NCBI RefSeq assembly: GCF_010727945.1
Contig: NZ_AP022569.1
Span: 1,612,001-1,676,000 of the forward strand
Length of the DNA stretch: 64,000 bases
Direction of reading: 5' to 3'
Source: Mycobacterium cookii
GTDB taxonomy: Bacteria; Actinomycetota; Actinomycetes; Mycobacteriales; Mycobacteriaceae
In this document: in pieces, positions 19,271 through 30,090 of the stretch
Layout: the number at the start of each line of letters is the position of its first letter
Position numbering within the stretch: the first letter of the stretch is position 1
Notes under the pieces: model-generated
Seen by the model: only the letters and a program-made list of their open reading frames with translations
The model's database searches: none
Told to the model about the DNA's origin: nothing
Program-made: the position numbers and the translations under genes

Positions 19271-19675
19271 ATGGAGGCGATGGAACAACCACAACAGAGC
19301 TTTTACGACGCCGTCGGTGGCGCAGAAACCTTCCATGCGATCGTGTCGCGCTTCTACGAACAGGTCGCCGAGGACGAAATTCTGCGGCGGCTGTATCCCG
19401 AAGACGACCTGGCCGGTGCGGAGGAACGGTTGCGGATGTTCCTTGAGCAGTACTGGGGTGGTCCGCGCACATACTCCGATCAACGCGGCCACCCGCGGCT
19501 GCGGATGCGCCACGTGCCGTTTCAGATCGGCCCGTTCGAACGCGACGCCTGGCTGCGGTGCATGCACACCGCAGTCGCTTCCGTCGATTCGGCGACGCTC
19601 GACGACGCGCATCGCAAAGCGTTGCTCGATTACCTGGAAATGGCCGCGCACTCGCTCGTGAATTCGGAGTTCTGA
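19271..19675 (+). CDS. glbO: Group II truncated haemoglobin GlbO (trHbO)
   Basis: Small haem protein that binds oxygen and is linked to respiration and peroxide/NO chemistry. The 134-residue sequence has all trHbO landmarks: Tyr29 (B10), Tyr42 (CD1), proximal His81 (in RLRMRHVPF) and Trp94 (G8), plus the conserved YWGGPRTYS segment. Start is ATG 19271, with a second ATG at 19280 that would give a product nearer the M. tuberculosis length. The stop overlaps the aglA start by 1 nt (TGATG), so both are in one operon, as in M. tuberculosis Rv2470-Rv2471. Confidence 0.95.
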   Translation: MEAMEQPQQSFYDAVGGAETFHAIVSRFYEQVAEDEILRRLYPEDDLAGAEERLRMFLEQYWGGPRTYSDQRGHPRLRMRHVPFQIGPFERDAWLRCMHTAVASVDSATLDDAHRKALLDYLEMAAHSLVNSEF

Positions 19676-21258
19676 TGAGCACGGCGCAACACGAGCCGTG
19701 GTGGGCTCGCGCGGTTTTCTACCAGGTGTACCCGCGGTCGTTCGCCGACAGCGACGGGGACGGCATCGGCGACCTCGACGGTGTGACGTCGCGGCTGGAC
19801 TATCTGGACCGCCTGGGCGTCGATGCGCTGTGGCTCAGCCCGATCATGGTGTCGCCGATGGCCGATCACGGCTACGACGTGGCCGATCCGCGTGACGTCG
19901 ATCCGCTGTTCGGCGGACTGGCCGCGTTCGAGCGGCTGATCGCCGCGGCCCACGAGCGCGGCATGAAGGTCACCACGGATCTGGTGCCGAACCACACCAG
20001 CTCGCAGCACCCCTGGTTTCAGGAGGCACTGGCCGCCGAACCGGGCAGTGCCGCACGCAACCGCTACATCTTCCGCGACGGTCGCGGACCCGGCGGATCC
20101 GAGCCGCCGAACAACTGGCAGTCCGTGTTCGGCGGCCTGTCGTGGACCCGGATCGTCGAGCCGGACGGCACACCGGGCCAGTGGTATCTGCACCTCTTCG
20201 ACGCCGAGCAGCCAGACCTCAACTGGGACAACCCCGAGGTGTTCGACGACCTGGAGAAAACGCTGCGGTTCTGGCTGGAGCGCGGTGTCGACGGATTTCG
20301 CATCGACGTGGCGCACGGGATGGCCAAGCCGCCTGGGCTTCCGGACACCGATGTCGAGATGCGACCGCGGATGCTCAGCGACGGCGACCCGCGGTTCAAC
20401 CATCCCGACGTGCACGAGATTCACCGCAACATCCGCACCGTCATGAACGACTTTCCCGACGCGGTGACCATCGGTGAGGTCTGGGTGTTCGACAACGCCA
20501 GCTGGGCGGAGTACGTGCGCGCCGACGAACTGCACCTGGGCTTCAATTTCCGGATGGTGCGTGCCGAATACGACATCACCGACATCCGTGACGCGATCGA
20601 GAACACGCTCGCCGCGGCGGCGCTCGAAAATGCCACGCCCACATGGACGTTGGAGAATCACGACGTGGTCCGCGGGCCCACCCGCTACGGCGGCCTCGTC
20701 CAGGCCCGCGCGATGGCGCTGGTCACACTCACCCTGCCCGGCGCGGTATTCGTCTACAACGGTCAGGAATTGGGGCTGGCCAACGTCGAATTGCCCGACG
20801 AGGCCCTGCAAGACCCGACCTGGGAACGCTCCGGGCACACCGTGCGCGGCCGCGACGGCTGCCGCATTCCGGTTCCGTGGAGCGGCGACACTCCCCCGTT
20901 CGGGTTCTCGACGTCGACCGACACCTGGCTGCCGATGCCGCCGGAGTGGGCGGCGCTGACCGTCGAGAAGCAATCGGGTGACCCCGACTCGACGCTGACT
21001 TTTTTTCAGCGTGCGATCGAAATCCGGCACACCCGTCCGGAGTTCACCGGCAACCGGATCGAATGGCTGGATGCGCCACGCGGCACGCTGGTGTTCGGCC
21101 GCGGCGACGCCGGTCTGCTGTGCATGCTGAACACGAACGATCGGGCTGCGCCGTTGCCGGACGGCGAACTTATTCTGGCCAGCGCGCCGCTGATCGGCGG
21201 GAAGCTGGCACCCCACGCCGCGGCGTGGCTGGTGTCGTCGGTCGACCCCCGCCGGTAG
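19675..21258 (+). CDS. aglA: GH13 alpha-glucosidase AglA
   Basis: Glycoside hydrolase family 13 enzyme, predicted to cleave alpha-glucosidic bonds. The 527-residue protein starts with the (beta/alpha)8 barrel entry AVFYQVYPRSFADSDGDG and has the catalytic set: nucleophile Asp211 (GFRIDVAH), acid/base Glu268 (TIGEVWVFD) and Asp330 (ENHDVV). The calcium/substrate loop DLVPNHTSS is conserved. Cytoplasmic, no signal peptide. The start ATG overlaps the glbO stop by one base. Corresponds to Rv2471; true substrate (maltose, trehalose-derived sugars or malto-oligosaccharides) cannot be told from sequence. Confidence 0.92.
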   Translation: MSTAQHEPWWARAVFYQVYPRSFADSDGDGIGDLDGVTSRLDYLDRLGVDALWLSPIMVSPMADHGYDVADPRDVDPLFGGLAAFERLIAAAHERGMKVTTDLVPNHTSSQHPWFQEALAAEPGSAARNRYIFRDGRGPGGSEPPNNWQSVFGGLSWTRIVEPDGTPGQWYLHLFDAEQPDLNWDNPEVFDDLEKTLRFWLERGVDGFRIDVAHGMAKPPGLPDTDVEMRPRMLSDGDPRFNHPDVHEIHRNIRTVMNDFPDAVTIGEVWVFDNASWAEYVRADELHLGFNFRMVRAEYDITDIRDAIENTLAAAALENATPTWTLENHDVVRGPTRYGGLVQARAMALVTLTLPGAVFVYNGQELGLANVELPDEALQDPTWERSGHTVRGRDGCRIPVPWSGDTPPFGFSTSTDTWLPMPPEWAALTVEKQSGDPDSTLTFFQRAIEIRHTRPEFTGNRIEWLDAPRGTLVFGRGDAGLLCMLNTNDRAAPLPDGELILASAPLIGGKLAPHAAAWLVSSVDPRR

Positions 21259-21278
21259 CGCACCGCACCCCACCTCTC

Positions 21279-21284
21279 TATACA
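21279..21284 (+). promoter_or_regulatory. Candidate -10 element for a leaderless FAD oxidoreductase mRNA
   Basis: The sequence TATACA lies 6 nt before the ATG of the next gene and no ribosome binding site is present between them. This spacing places the expected transcription start at or beside the ATG, as in mycobacterial leaderless mRNAs. It is a near match to, not a strict case of, the TANNNT element. Confidence 0.4.
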
Positions 21285-21290
21285 TAACCC

Positions 21291-22325
21291 ATGACCTACG
21301 CGTGGACAGTCATCGGAGCCGGCCCGGCGGGAATCGCCGCCGTGGGCAAGCTTCTCGACGAAGGCATCCCGCCGGAGGACATCGCCTGGATCGATCCGGC
21401 ATTTGCCGCCGGCGACATCGGGGCGAAGTGGCGTTCGGTCTCCAGTAACACGCAGGTCGGCTTCTTCCTCAGTTATCTGAACGGCGCCAAAGCATTTCGA
21501 TTCTCCGAGGCGCCACCGATGCCGCTAACGGAGATAGACACCGAAGAGACATGCGCGCTCGCGCTGGTCGCCGATCCGTTGCGCTGGATCACCGAGCACC
21601 TGCGCAAGCGGGTCGCGACGTTCGAAACCACTGCGACCGGGCTGTTCCTGGAACGGCGACAATGGCGTATCGAAACAGGCCAACAGGAACTGACGTCGAC
21701 GAATGTCGTCCTCGCCGTCGGTGCGTCACCGAAGAAGCTCAATTACCCTCAGCTGTCCGAGATTCCGCTGGAGGTCGCTCTCGATCCCGAGAAGCTCGCC
21801 GCGGAACCGCTGGACAATGCCACGGTCGCGGTGTTCGGGTCGTCGCACTCGTCGATGATCGTGTTGCCACATCTGCTGCGTCACCCGGTGGCGAAGGTAA
21901 TCAACTTCTACCGCAGCCCGCTGAAATATGCTGTTTATCTTGATGATTGGATTCTGTTCGACGACTCCGGACTCAAGGGGCGCGCGGCGGTGTGGGCGCG
22001 GGAGAACATCGACGGGGTGCTTCCGGAGCGCTTGGAGCGATGTCTGGTCGATGGTCCGGAGTTCGAAGAAAAACTCGCCCAGTGCGACCGCGCGGTCTAC
22101 ACCGTCGGTCTCGAGCGCAGAACGCTGCCCGAAACCAGCCAGTGGGGTCAACTCGACTACAACCCCAACAACGGCATCCTCGCCCCCGGGTTGTTCGGTG
22201 TCGGAATTGCGTTCCCAGAGCAGTCGATCGACCCGTTCGGTTACGTCGAATACCGGGTAGGCCTGAAGAAGTTCATGGACTACCTGCATTCGGTGCTGCC
22301 GCTGTGGCTGCACTACTCCCCCTGA
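21291..22325 (+). CDS. FAD-dependent oxidoreductase of uncertain substrate
   Basis: A 344-residue flavoprotein-like enzyme. The N-terminus is a Rossmann dinucleotide site, VIGAGPAGIAAVGK; a second nucleotide-binding segment (VAVFGSSHSS near residue 184) and a closing GLFGVGIAF motif are typical of the pyridine nucleotide-disulfide oxidoreductase/monooxygenase superfamily. No CxxxxC redox disulfide is visible, so a disulfide reductase role is unlikely. M. tuberculosis has, as far as I recall, no counterpart between aglA and Rv2474c, so this may be an acquired gene. It ends back-to-back with the next gene: the two stops form the palindrome TGATCA with no bases between. Confidence 0.75.
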   Translation: MTYAWTVIGAGPAGIAAVGKLLDEGIPPEDIAWIDPAFAAGDIGAKWRSVSSNTQVGFFLSYLNGAKAFRFSEAPPMPLTEIDTEETCALALVADPLRWITEHLRKRVATFETTATGLFLERRQWRIETGQQELTSTNVVLAVGASPKKLNYPQLSEIPLEVALDPEKLAAEPLDNATVAVFGSSHSSMIVLPHLLRHPVAKVINFYRSPLKYAVYLDDWILFDDSGLKGRAAVWARENIDGVLPERLERCLVDGPEFEEKLAQCDRAVYTVGLERRTLPETSQWGQLDYNPNNGILAPGLFGVGIAFPEQSIDPFGYVEYRVGLKKFMDYLHSVLPLWLHYSP

Positions 22326-22997
22326 TCAACGCAGCACAAGCGCCGGGTCGCCGCGACGACGATACACCGAACCGAAGCGCGCGTCGACGCGGAGCCACGC
22401 CTTGAACGTGCGGACCCGGACGATCTCGTCGACGTCGACGGCTTCGGGCGATTGGGGCAGGAAACCCATTGCGGTCAGGGCGAATACGCACCGCATGGGG
22501 ACACCGACGCTGACATCGCCCGAGCTGACCTTGATCACTTCCTGGTCCAGCAGCGACACCGGTGGTCCTTGCGCGCTGCCGTGCTCTTTGGCCAATTCGG
22601 CGCCGCGTTGCGCCAAGTCGAGCATCAGGCGGACCGGTACATCGTCGAGGTGGACGAAACCCGAGTCGGGTGGCAACGCTCCCCGCCACGCCGAGTCCAT
22701 CGGGAAACCCGGGTCGATGTAGCCGGAGCTGTCCACCGCGGCCAGGCCCCGCGCCAGTTCGTCGGCACCGACTGATAAATCGTCCGGGCGGATGACACCG
22801 GCCACCACCCGGCTGGCCAGCACGTCGAGACCGGTCGCCGTCCACGCGGTCAGTTGCCCGCCCGGGCGGGCGCGCAACCGAATGACAGCGGCGGCGTCCA
22901 GTCGTGCCGCTCGTTCAACGAAGGTGGACAGGTTCGCGCGTTGAGCAGCAACGGATTCCGGATGCAGCCACACGCCCCGCTCGGCTATCTGATCCAC
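22326..22997 (-). CDS. Conserved hypothetical protein (Rv2474c-like)
   Basis: A 223-residue protein with no domain I can name. It has amphipathic helical stretches, a central DSSGYIDPGFPMDSAW segment and a C-terminal basic region. No signal peptide or membrane span. The GTG start at 22995-22997 lies inside the 3' end of the thioesterase gene (13-nt overlap), so the pair is coupled; the longer open frame upstream is antisense-type sequence and is not used. Position corresponds to Rv2474c. Association with the gdh-thioesterase transcript is the only functional clue. Confidence 0.65.
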   Translation of the reverse strand: MDQIAERGVWLHPESVAAQRANLSTFVERAARLDAAAVIRLRARPGGQLTAWTATGLDVLASRVVAGVIRPDDLSVGADELARGLAAVDSSGYIDPGFPMDSAWRGALPPDSGFVHLDDVPVRLMLDLAQRGAELAKEHGSAQGPPVSLLDQEVIKVSSGDVSVGVPMRCVFALTAMGFLPQSPEAVDVDEIVRVRTFKAWLRVDARFGSVYRRRGDPALVLR

Positions 22998-23401
22998 CGC
23001 TGGAGATATTCCCGGTGGTGTGGCGCGAGGCGCACCAGCCGCTGCTCGTCGATGTTGAATGCGGCCAGCTGCGACTCGCCGATGACGGCCGGCTTCGACT
23101 CTGGGTCGGCGTTCACCGATCGAACTTCGTAGCCGAGTGTGAAATCGACTGCCCGCAAACGCTTTACCCAGATCGTGACCTGAAGCGGCGAATCGGCCAG
23201 CCGCAACTGGCCTTTGTAGGTGATCCGCACGTCGGCGATCAGCAGGCCGGTGGTCAGGATATCGGGCGCGAACGCCGGCGAGAGGAACGGAATTCGAGCC
23301 TCTTCCAGAAGCGTCACCATGGTCGCGTGGTTGACGTGCTGGTACATGTCGATATCCGACCAGCGGACGTGAACCGGCGCAACGAAACCGATCGTCGTCA
23401 T
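22985..23401 (-). CDS. Hotdog-fold acyl-CoA thioesterase (Rv2475c-like)
   Basis: A 138-residue single-domain hotdog protein of the 4-hydroxybenzoyl-CoA thioesterase type. The signature [18 protein letters not shown] near residues 12-29 holds the catalytic Asp and the His/Asn of the active-site loop. Function is likely hydrolysis of an acyl-CoA, substrate unknown. Its ATG overlaps the gdh stop codon (ATGA, 4 nt), and its own end overlaps the next gene by 13 nt, so gdh, this gene and the Rv2474c-like gene form one tightly coupled run. Confidence 0.88.
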   Translation of the reverse strand: MTTIGFVAPVHVRWSDIDMYQHVNHATMVTLLEEARIPFLSPAFAPDILTTGLLIADVRITYKGQLRLADSPLQVTIWVKRLRAVDFTLGYEVRSVNADPESKPAVIGESQLAAFNIDEQRLVRLAPHHREYLQRWIR

Positions 23402-26400
23402 CCGGCGGCTCCTCGCCCACTCGTGCGCGTCATCGAGCGGATCTGGCGCGCCGCCACCGACAAGGTGGCCAGATCGCGCTGACCGCTGTCGTGAATCTCC
23501 AGCAGCGTTCGCCGTGCCCGCTCGACCCGCGACGCGCTGAGGTGTTCCCATTCGGCGATCTTTTCTTCGCCGCTTTCGCCCGGTTCGCCGACCGCCAGCA
23601 CGTCGAAGCACAGCGATCGTACCGAGGAGTAGATGTCATCGCGAATCGCCAAGCGCGCCAACGAGTGCCACCGGTCGCTGCGTGGCAGTTCCGACACCGC
23701 GGTCAACAGCCCGTCGGTTCCCAGCCGGTCCATCAAGGCGAAGTACGTGTCGGCGACGTCGGCGGGATCGTATTCCTCGATGTCGGCGACGTCGATGATG
23801 TCGAGCAGGCTGTACCTGTACAAGCCGATGGCCACCATGTAGGCGAGGTCCTCGGACGCACCCCGCGCGACGAATTCCTCAGCTTCCTTCTCCACGATCG
23901 TCTTGTCGTCACCGCGCAGCCACTCCGACATCCGCGGTGTCAGCTCGCCGACTTTCTTGGCGAATCGGTTGATTTCGGCGCCCACCGCCAACGGCTGCGG
24001 ACGGTAGTTGAGCAACCAGCGTCCGGCGCGGTCGATCAGCCGCCGGGTGTCCAGTGTCATCTGGTCGGACACCGCGGCCGGCAGCGCAGCCGCCCGAATG
24101 TCATGCCACAGCTGATCGATACCGAAGATGGCGTCGGTTGCCGCGTAGGTGCGTACCGCGTCCACCGAACTGACGCCGACGTCTTCGACGATGCGGAAGT
24201 CGTAGCTGATGCCTGCGGTGTCGACGAGGTCGTTGACCAGCATGGTCGTCACGATTTCGCGCCTCAGCTGGTGGGATCTGATGGCGGCGTCGAACCGTCC
24301 GCGCAGCGGTGTCGGGAAGTACCGCGGCAGCTTGCCGGCGAACACCGGCTGGTCGGGAAGATCGGTGGCGAGCAGATCATCTTTGAGCGTGAGCTTGACA
24401 TGTGCCATCAGCGTCGCGAGTTCGGGCGAGGTCAGCCCCAGGCCCGCCTCGAGCCGGCGGGCGATCTCCTTGTCCGACGGCAGGGCTTCCAGCTCGCGGT
24501 TGAGTCCCCGCTCGGCCACCAGATACCTGATCTGGTCGGCATGGACGGGCAACAGGCTGGGGGCATTGGCGCGGCTGGTGCCGATCAGGTCGTTCTGATC
24601 GGCGTTGTCGGCGAGCACCAACGCGGCGACCTCGTCGGTCATCGATTCGAGCAGCGCGGTGCGCTCGCCGGGGTCGATCTTGCCCGCGGTGACCAACGCG
24701 TCGATCAGAATCTTGATGTTGACCTCGTGATCGGAGCAATCGACGCCGGCCGAGTTGTCCATCGCGTCGGTGTTGATCCGGCCGCCGCAGAGATCGAATT
24801 CGACGCGGCCCAGCGCTGTGACGCCCAGATTGCCGCCTTCGCCAACGACTTTCGCGCGAAGCTGATTCGCGTTGACCCGCAGCGAATCGTTGGCCCGATC
24901 GCCGACGTCGGCGTCGGATTCCGCTTCGGCCTTGACGTAGGTGCCGATGCCGCCGTTGAACAGCAGGTCCACCGGAGCCCGCAGAATCGCGCGCACCAGA
25001 TTCGGCGGCGCCATCTCGGTCACGTCGCCTTCGATGCCCAGCGCCGTGCGGACCTGGTCACTGATCGGAATGGATTTGTGCTCCCGGCTGTACACGCCGC
25101 CGCCCTCGCTGATCAGCGATGTGTCGTAGTCGTCCCAACTGGAGCGGGGCAGGTCGAACATCCGCCGACGCTCGTCCCATGACCGGGCCGCATCGGGATC
25201 GGGGTCCAAGAAGATGTGCCGATGATCGAAGGCAGCGACGAGCCGAATGTGCTTGGACAGCAACATCCCGTTGCCGAACACATCGCCGCTCATGTCGCCG
25301 ACGCCGATGACGGTGAAATCCTCGGTCTGCGTGTCGACGCCCATCTCGCGGAAGTGCCGTTTGACGGCCTCCCATGCGCCCTTGGCGGTGATGCCCATCG
25401 TTTTGTGGTCGTAGCCGACCGACCCGCCGGACGCGAAGGCGTCGCCCAGCCAGAACCCGTACGACTTCGCGACGTCATTGGCGATGTCGGAAAACGTCGC
25501 GGTGCCTTTGTCGGCGGCCACCACCAGGTAGGCGTCATCGTCGTCGTCGCGCCGCACCACCCTCGACGGTGTACTGACCTGGCCGCTGGCTTGGTCGACA
25601 TTGTCGGTGATATCGAGCAGTCCGGAGATGAACAGCTTGTAGCAGGCGATGCCTTCAGTGCGGGTGGCGTCGCGGTCGGCGGCGCGGTCGCCGGTGGGCA
25701 GCGGCGGCCGTTTGACGACGAATCCGCCCTTGGCGCCGACCGGCACGATCACCGCGTTCTTCACGGCCTGCGCCTTGACCAGACCCAAGATTTCGGTGCG
25801 GAAGTCTTCTCGACGGTCCGACCACCGCAGCCCGCCGCGGGCCACGTAGCCGAATCGCAGGTGGACACCCTCGACGCGAGGTGAGTACACGAAGATCTCG
25901 AACTTCGGGCGCGGCAGCGGCAGCTCCTCGACGAGCTGCGCGTCCAACTTCAGCGATAGCACGTCGTTGCTGCGGGCCGACCCTTGGCGTGTGACAAAGT
26001 AATTCGTGCGCAGCGTCGCCTGGATCAGCGAGGCGAACGCACGCAGCACCCGGTCGGTGTCCATGCTGACCAACGCGTCGATGTCCGAGGCGACCGCGGC
26101 GGCGGCGGCCTGCGCGTCGCGGCTCTTCGGCGAGCCCGACGGATCGGGATCGAACAACGCCTCGAATAGGTTGACCAACGACCTTGCTGTGTGCGGGTTT
26201 TCGTTGATCACCGACTCGATGTGGGACTGGCTGTACGGAAAACCGGCCTGGCGCAGGTATTTCGCGTAGCTGCGCAGCAGCACGACTTGTTGCCAGGTCA
26301 GGTCGGCGCGCATCACGAGCTCGTTGAACCGGTCGATCTCGACTCGGCCTTCCCAGATGGCGGTCACCGCGTCGGCGAAGCGCTGGGCGGTCGCCTCGCG

Positions 26401-28209
26401 CTCCGGACCCGGTTGCGCCAGCGGAATAGTCGGCTGCGGCGTGATCTTGAACTGGTAGATCCACACCGGTAGCCCGTCGGGGCGGGTGACGGTGAAGGGA
26501 CGCTCTTCGAGCACCACCACACCCATCGACTGCAGCATCGGCAGCAGCTGACTCAACGACGCTGTCCGACCGCCCAAATACCAGGTCAACCGGACGGTTT
26601 CGTCGTAGTCGTGATCAGACAGCACCAGCTTGACCGAATCATCGTTCAGCTCTTCGAAGATGGCGATGTCGTCGATCGCCTCCGACGGCGTGACGGCCTG
26701 TTTGTACGCCTCGGAGAACGCTGCCGCATAGTGTTCGGCTTCGATGGGCCCGACTGAGGCTGCGGCGGCCTCGCCGATCATCCGGTCGGACCATGTCCGA
26801 GCGGCTTCGGTCACCAGGGCCTGTATCCGCACCTGGTTGGCCTCGGAGGTATCGACCCGGGCGGCGCTGTCTTCACCCAGCCGGACCATGAAATGCAGTA
26901 GCGCCCAGGGTGATTCGGTGACACGAGCGGTGAATTCGAGGCTGGTGCCGCCGAATTCGCCGACCAGAATGTCTTCGATCTGCAAGCGCACCCCGGTGGT
27001 GTAGCGGTCGCGGGGTAGGTAGACCAGGCATGAGACGAAATACTCGAGGCGGTCGGCGCGCAAGAACAGCAGTGCGCGTCGTCCCGATCCGAGATCGACC
27101 ACGGCCTTGGCCATCGCCAGCAGCTGATCGGCGCTGCGCGCGAAAAGCTCAGAGCGCGGCACGGTCTGGATGACGTCGAGCACCAGCTGCCCCGGATGGG
27201 CGGGGTCGAGGTCGGCCAACGTGAGCACTTCACGGGCCCGGCGCGAAATGATCGGGATCTCAAGGACATCGGCGTTCATCGCCGCGACCGTGAAGAGTCC
27301 GATGAGGCGGTGCTCGAAGATACTGCCGTCGGCGATCTCGCGGACCGCGAAGACGTACGGATACGCGCCGAAGCGCAGGTAACTGGCAACGTCGGTCTGC
27401 GCCAGCGCCAGCAGTTCGTTGTCGTCGGTCAGACGGGGGCGAGAGCGTTTGCGCCGGCGAAGGACGCCGAGGCTGGTGGTCGCCGCGTCACCCGACACCC
27501 GCCCGTCGCGCACCGGGCAGCGCTGATAGCCCAGCAGGGTGAAATGCCCAGCGGCCAACCAGCGCAGCAGCGCTGCGACGTCGCCGTTGTCGTCGCCCGG
27601 GTAGCGCCCGTCCGCGTTGGTGTCGACGGCGTCGGCCAGATCCTTGAGGATGGCGATCATCGCCGTCGAGTCCGCGGCGACCCGGCGCAGGTCGGCGAGC
27701 ACACCGGGAAGCAGTCGTTTCGTTTCGTGCAACGCGTTGCGGTTCACCGACGGCGAAAGCTGGACGTGGATCCAGGTTTCGTCGATTCCGCGCTCGCTGG
27801 ATGCGGGCGGGTCGACGCTGATCAGCTCGCCGGCGTCATCTCGGCGCACGTGGAAGATCGGATTCATGATCGCCGTGTAGGCCACGCCGAGCCGGTGCAA
27901 CAACACGGTCACCGAGTCCATCAGCATCGCGCCGTCGTCGGTGACGACCTGCAGGGCGGGACCGAATCCGCCCGGATCGTCGGGCGGGTAGACGGCGACC
28001 CGGCTTTCCCGCGCCGGGCGATGCTGTCCGAGCAGGTAGTGCGCGCTCAGCAGCGCCGGCGTCACCGCGGGAGCCGATGTGTCCGCAGACTCGGTTTCGG
28101 CCTCGTCGCTGTGCGGGCCTTGGTAGGTATCGATGTACGCCGACGAGATCCACCCGGGAATGTCGTGAACGTCCACGAACTTCGTCCAGTCCACGGCGTC
28201 AACCGTCAT
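23398..28209 (-). CDS. gdh: NAD-specific glutamate dehydrogenase, large (L_180) type
   Basis: Interconverts glutamate and 2-oxoglutarate with NAD. At 1603 residues it is the large mycobacterial form (Rv2476c). A long N-terminal regulatory part with ACT-like segments precedes the catalytic domain, which begins around residue 785 with the [17 protein letters not shown] region and has the substrate-lysine motif GAKGGFVVK near residue 827, then the NAD-binding region ([16 protein letters not shown]). In other mycobacteria the enzyme is controlled by the FHA protein GarA; that is known biology, not seen here. Start ATG at 28207-28209. The end overlaps the thioesterase gene. Confidence 0.95.
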   Translation of the reverse strand: MTVDAVDWTKFVDVHDIPGWISSAYIDTYQGPHSDEAETESADTSAPAVTPALLSAHYLLGQHRPARESRVAVYPPDDPGGFGPALQVVTDDGAMLMDSVTVLLHRLGVAYTAIMNPIFHVRRDDAGELISVDPPASSERGIDETWIHVQLSPSVNRNALHETKRLLPGVLADLRRVAADSTAMIAILKDLADAVDTNADGRYPGDDNGDVAALLRWLAAGHFTLLGYQRCPVRDGRVSGDAATTSLGVLRRRKRSRPRLTDDNELLALAQTDVASYLRFGAYPYVFAVREIADGSIFEHRLIGLFTVAAMNADVLEIPIISRRAREVLTLADLDPAHPGQLVLDVIQTVPRSELFARSADQLLAMAKAVVDLGSGRRALLFLRADRLEYFVSCLVYLPRDRYTTGVRLQIEDILVGEFGGTSLEFTARVTESPWALLHFMVRLGEDSAARVDTSEANQVRIQALVTEAARTWSDRMIGEAAAASVGPIEAEHYAAAFSEAYKQAVTPSEAIDDIAIFEELNDDSVKLVLSDHDYDETVRLTWYLGGRTASLSQLLPMLQSMGVVVLEERPFTVTRPDGLPVWIYQFKITPQPTIPLAQPGPEREATAQRFADAVTAIWEGRVEIDRFNELVMRADLTWQQVVLLRSYAKYLRQAGFPYSQSHIESVINENPHTARSLVNLFEALFDPDPSGSPKSRDAQAAAAAVASDIDALVSMDTDRVLRAFASLIQATLRTNYFVTRQGSARSNDVLSLKLDAQLVEELPLPRPKFEIFVYSPRVEGVHLRFGYVARGGLRWSDRREDFRTEILGLVKAQAVKNAVIVPVGAKGGFVVKRPPLPTGDRAADRDATRTEGIACYKLFISGLLDITDNVDQASGQVSTPSRVVRRDDDDDAYLVVAADKGTATFSDIANDVAKSYGFWLGDAFASGGSVGYDHKTMGITAKGAWEAVKRHFREMGVDTQTEDFTVIGVGDMSGDVFGNGMLLSKHIRLVAAFDHRHIFLDPDPDAARSWDERRRMFDLPRSSWDDYDTSLISEGGGVYSREHKSIPISDQVRTALGIEGDVTEMAPPNLVRAILRAPVDLLFNGGIGTYVKAEAESDADVGDRANDSLRVNANQLRAKVVGEGGNLGVTALGRVEFDLCGGRINTDAMDNSAGVDCSDHEVNIKILIDALVTAGKIDPGERTALLESMTDEVAALVLADNADQNDLIGTSRANAPSLLPVHADQIRYLVAERGLNRELEALPSDKEIARRLEAGLGLTSPELATLMAHVKLTLKDDLLATDLPDQPVFAGKLPRYFPTPLRGRFDAAIRSHQLRREIVTTMLVNDLVDTAGISYDFRIVEDVGVSSVDAVRTYAATDAIFGIDQLWHDIRAAALPAAVSDQMTLDTRRLIDRAGRWLLNYRPQPLAVGAEINRFAKKVGELTPRMSEWLRGDDKTIVEKEAEEFVARGASEDLAYMVAIGLYRYSLLDIIDVADIEEYDPADVADTYFALMDRLGTDGLLTAVSELPRSDRWHSLARLAIRDDIYSSVRSLCFDVLAVGEPGESGEEKIAEWEHLSASRVERARRTLLEIHDSGQRDLATLSVAARQIRSMTRTSGRGAAG

Positions 28210-28253
28210 GTCGACCGCCCCTCAGACGCATACCTACGCTGGCACGCCCGACA

Positions 28254-29930
28254 CTAGTCGCGAGTGAGCCTTCGGTGAGTGACCCGGTGTGGACGCGCCG
28301 CTTCAGCGCCAAGACGTTCGATCTTGTTCTCTTCGTAGGCGCCGAAGTTGCCCTCGAACCAGAACCACTTGGCTTCGTTGTCGTCGTCGCCCTCCCACGC
28401 CAGGATGTGCGTGCAAGTGCGGTCGAGGAACCACCGGTCGTGGGAGATCACCACCGCGCAGCCGGGAAATTTCTCCAGCGCGTTCTCCAGCGAGCCCAGC
28501 GTCTCGACGTCGAGGTCGTTGGTCGGCTCGTCGAGCAGGATCAGGTTGCCGCCCTCTTTGAGGGTCAGCGCCAGGTTGAGCCGGTTGCGTTCACCACCGG
28601 ACAACACACCGGCCGGCTTCTGCTGGTCGGGACCCTTGAAACCGAACGCCGAGACGTAGGCGCGCGACGGGATTTCGTTCTGCCCGACCTGGATGTAGTC
28701 CAAGCCGTCGGAGACCGTCTGCCACACCGTCTTCTTCGGGTCGATGCCGCCGCGCGACTGGTCGACGTAGCTGAGCTTGACGGTCTCGCCGACCTTGACC
28801 GTGCCGCTGTCCGGCTGTTCGAGCCCGACGATCGTCTTGAACAAGGTGGTCTTACCCACACCGTTAGGACCGATCACGCCGACGATGCCGTTGCGAGGCA
28901 GCGTGAACGACAGATCCTTGATCAGCGTGCGGCCCTCGAAACCCTTGTCGAGGTGATCGACCTCGACCACCTGGTTGCCCAGCCGCGGACCGGTCGGGAT
29001 CTGGATCTCCTCGAAGTCGAGCTTGCGGGTCTTCTCGGCCTCGGCCGCCATCTCCTCGTAGCGCTGGAGCCGGGCCTTGCTCTTGGCCTGGCGGGCTTTG
29101 GCGCCGGAGCGGACCCAGGCCAGCTCGTCGGTCAGCCGCTTCTGCAGCTTGGCGTCCTTGCGTCCCTGCACCGCGATCCGCTCGGCCTTCTTCTCCAGAT
29201 AGGTGGAGTAGTTGCCCTCATACGGGTAGGCGCGGCCGCGGTCGAGCTCGAGGATCCACTGTGCGACGTTGTCGAGGAAGTAGCGGTCGTGGGTGACGGC
29301 CAGTACCGCACCCTCGTAAGCAGCGAGGTGCTGTTCGAGCCACTGCACGCTCTCGGCGTCCAGGTGGTTGGTCGGCTCGTCGAGAAGCAGCAGGTCCGGC
29401 TTGGACAGCAGCAGCTTGCACAGCGCCACCCGGCGGCGCTCGCCGCCGGAGAGATGGGTCACCGGCTCGTCGGGCGGCGGGCAGCGCAGCGCGTCCATGG
29501 CTTGCTCGAGCTGCGAGTCCAAATCCCACGCGTTGGCGTGGTCGAGCTCCTCCTGCAGCTTGCCCATCTCCTCCATCAGCTCGTCGGAGTAGTCGGTGGC
29601 CATCAGCTCGGCGACCTCGTTGAAGCGGTCCAGCTTGACCTTGATGTCGCCGAGGCCCTCTTCGACGTTGCCGCGAACGGTTTTCTCCTCGTTCAGCGGC
29701 GGCTCCTGCAGCAGGATGCCGACGGTCGCGCCGGTGGCCAGGAAAGCTTCGCCGTTGTTGGCCTTGTCCAGCCCGGCCATGATCCGCAAGACGCTCGACT
29801 TACCTGCCCCGTTGGGGCCGACGACACCGATCTTGGCGCCCGGATAGAAGCTCAGGGTGACGTCGTCGAGAATGACTTTGTCGCCGTGCGCCTTGCGGAC
29901 TTTCTTCATCGTGTAGATGAACTCAGCCAT
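28254..29930 (-). CDS. ettA: EttA-type ABC-F translational ATPase (Rv2477c-like)
   Basis: Soluble ABC-F protein with two ATP-binding cassettes and no membrane domain, acting at the ribosomal E site as an energy-dependent translation throttle. The 558-residue protein has Walker A GPNGAGKS and GPNGVGKT, two LSGGERxR signatures (LSGGERRRVAL and LSGGERNRLNL) and Walker B plus D-loop DEPTNHLD and DEPTNDLD. The charged inter-domain linker includes the RSGAKARQAKSKARL segment. The ATG at 29928-29930 gives the family start MAEFIYTMKKV; in-frame upstream codons run into the 55-bp tandem repeats. Followed after 44 bp by gdh. Confidence 0.93.
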   Translation of the reverse strand: MAEFIYTMKKVRKAHGDKVILDDVTLSFYPGAKIGVVGPNGAGKSSVLRIMAGLDKANNGEAFLATGATVGILLQEPPLNEEKTVRGNVEEGLGDIKVKLDRFNEVAELMATDYSDELMEEMGKLQEELDHANAWDLDSQLEQAMDALRCPPPDEPVTHLSGGERRRVALCKLLLSKPDLLLLDEPTNHLDAESVQWLEQHLAAYEGAVLAVTHDRYFLDNVAQWILELDRGRAYPYEGNYSTYLEKKAERIAVQGRKDAKLQKRLTDELAWVRSGAKARQAKSKARLQRYEEMAAEAEKTRKLDFEEIQIPTGPRLGNQVVEVDHLDKGFEGRTLIKDLSFTLPRNGIVGVIGPNGVGKTTLFKTIVGLEQPDSGTVKVGETVKLSYVDQSRGGIDPKKTVWQTVSDGLDYIQVGQNEIPSRAYVSAFGFKGPDQQKPAGVLSGGERNRLNLALTLKEGGNLILLDEPTNDLDVETLGSLENALEKFPGCAVVISHDRWFLDRTCTHILAWEGDDDNEAKWFWFEGNFGAYEENKIERLGAEAARPHRVTHRRLTRD

Positions 29931-29980
29931 GTGGCGGTGTTGCCTTTCTGGTGTGCGAGATTGCTCGCGCCCCATCCTAG

Positions 29981-30090
29981 GCACTTGTCCGGCTCCTCCT
30001 CACGCCGCTATGCGCCGCGCATCGTCGCCGGACGGGCACTTGTCCGGCTCCTCCTCACGCCGCTACGCGCCGCGCATCGTCGCCGGACGG
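29981..30090 (-). repeat. Tandem 55-bp repeat, MIRU-like
   Basis: Two adjacent 55-bp units (29981-30035 and 30036-30090) differ at one base, and the first 5 bases of a third unit follow at 30091. On the minus strand each unit contains the elements GACGATGCGC, TAGCGGCGTGAGGAGGAGC and GGACAAGTGCCC. The gacgatgc...tagcg...gaggaggag pattern resembles mycobacterial interspersed repetitive units. GTCCGGC and GCCGGAC arms flank each unit, so transcripts can fold. The array sits between the SSB-like gene and ettA, both on the minus strand. Confidence 0.8.
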
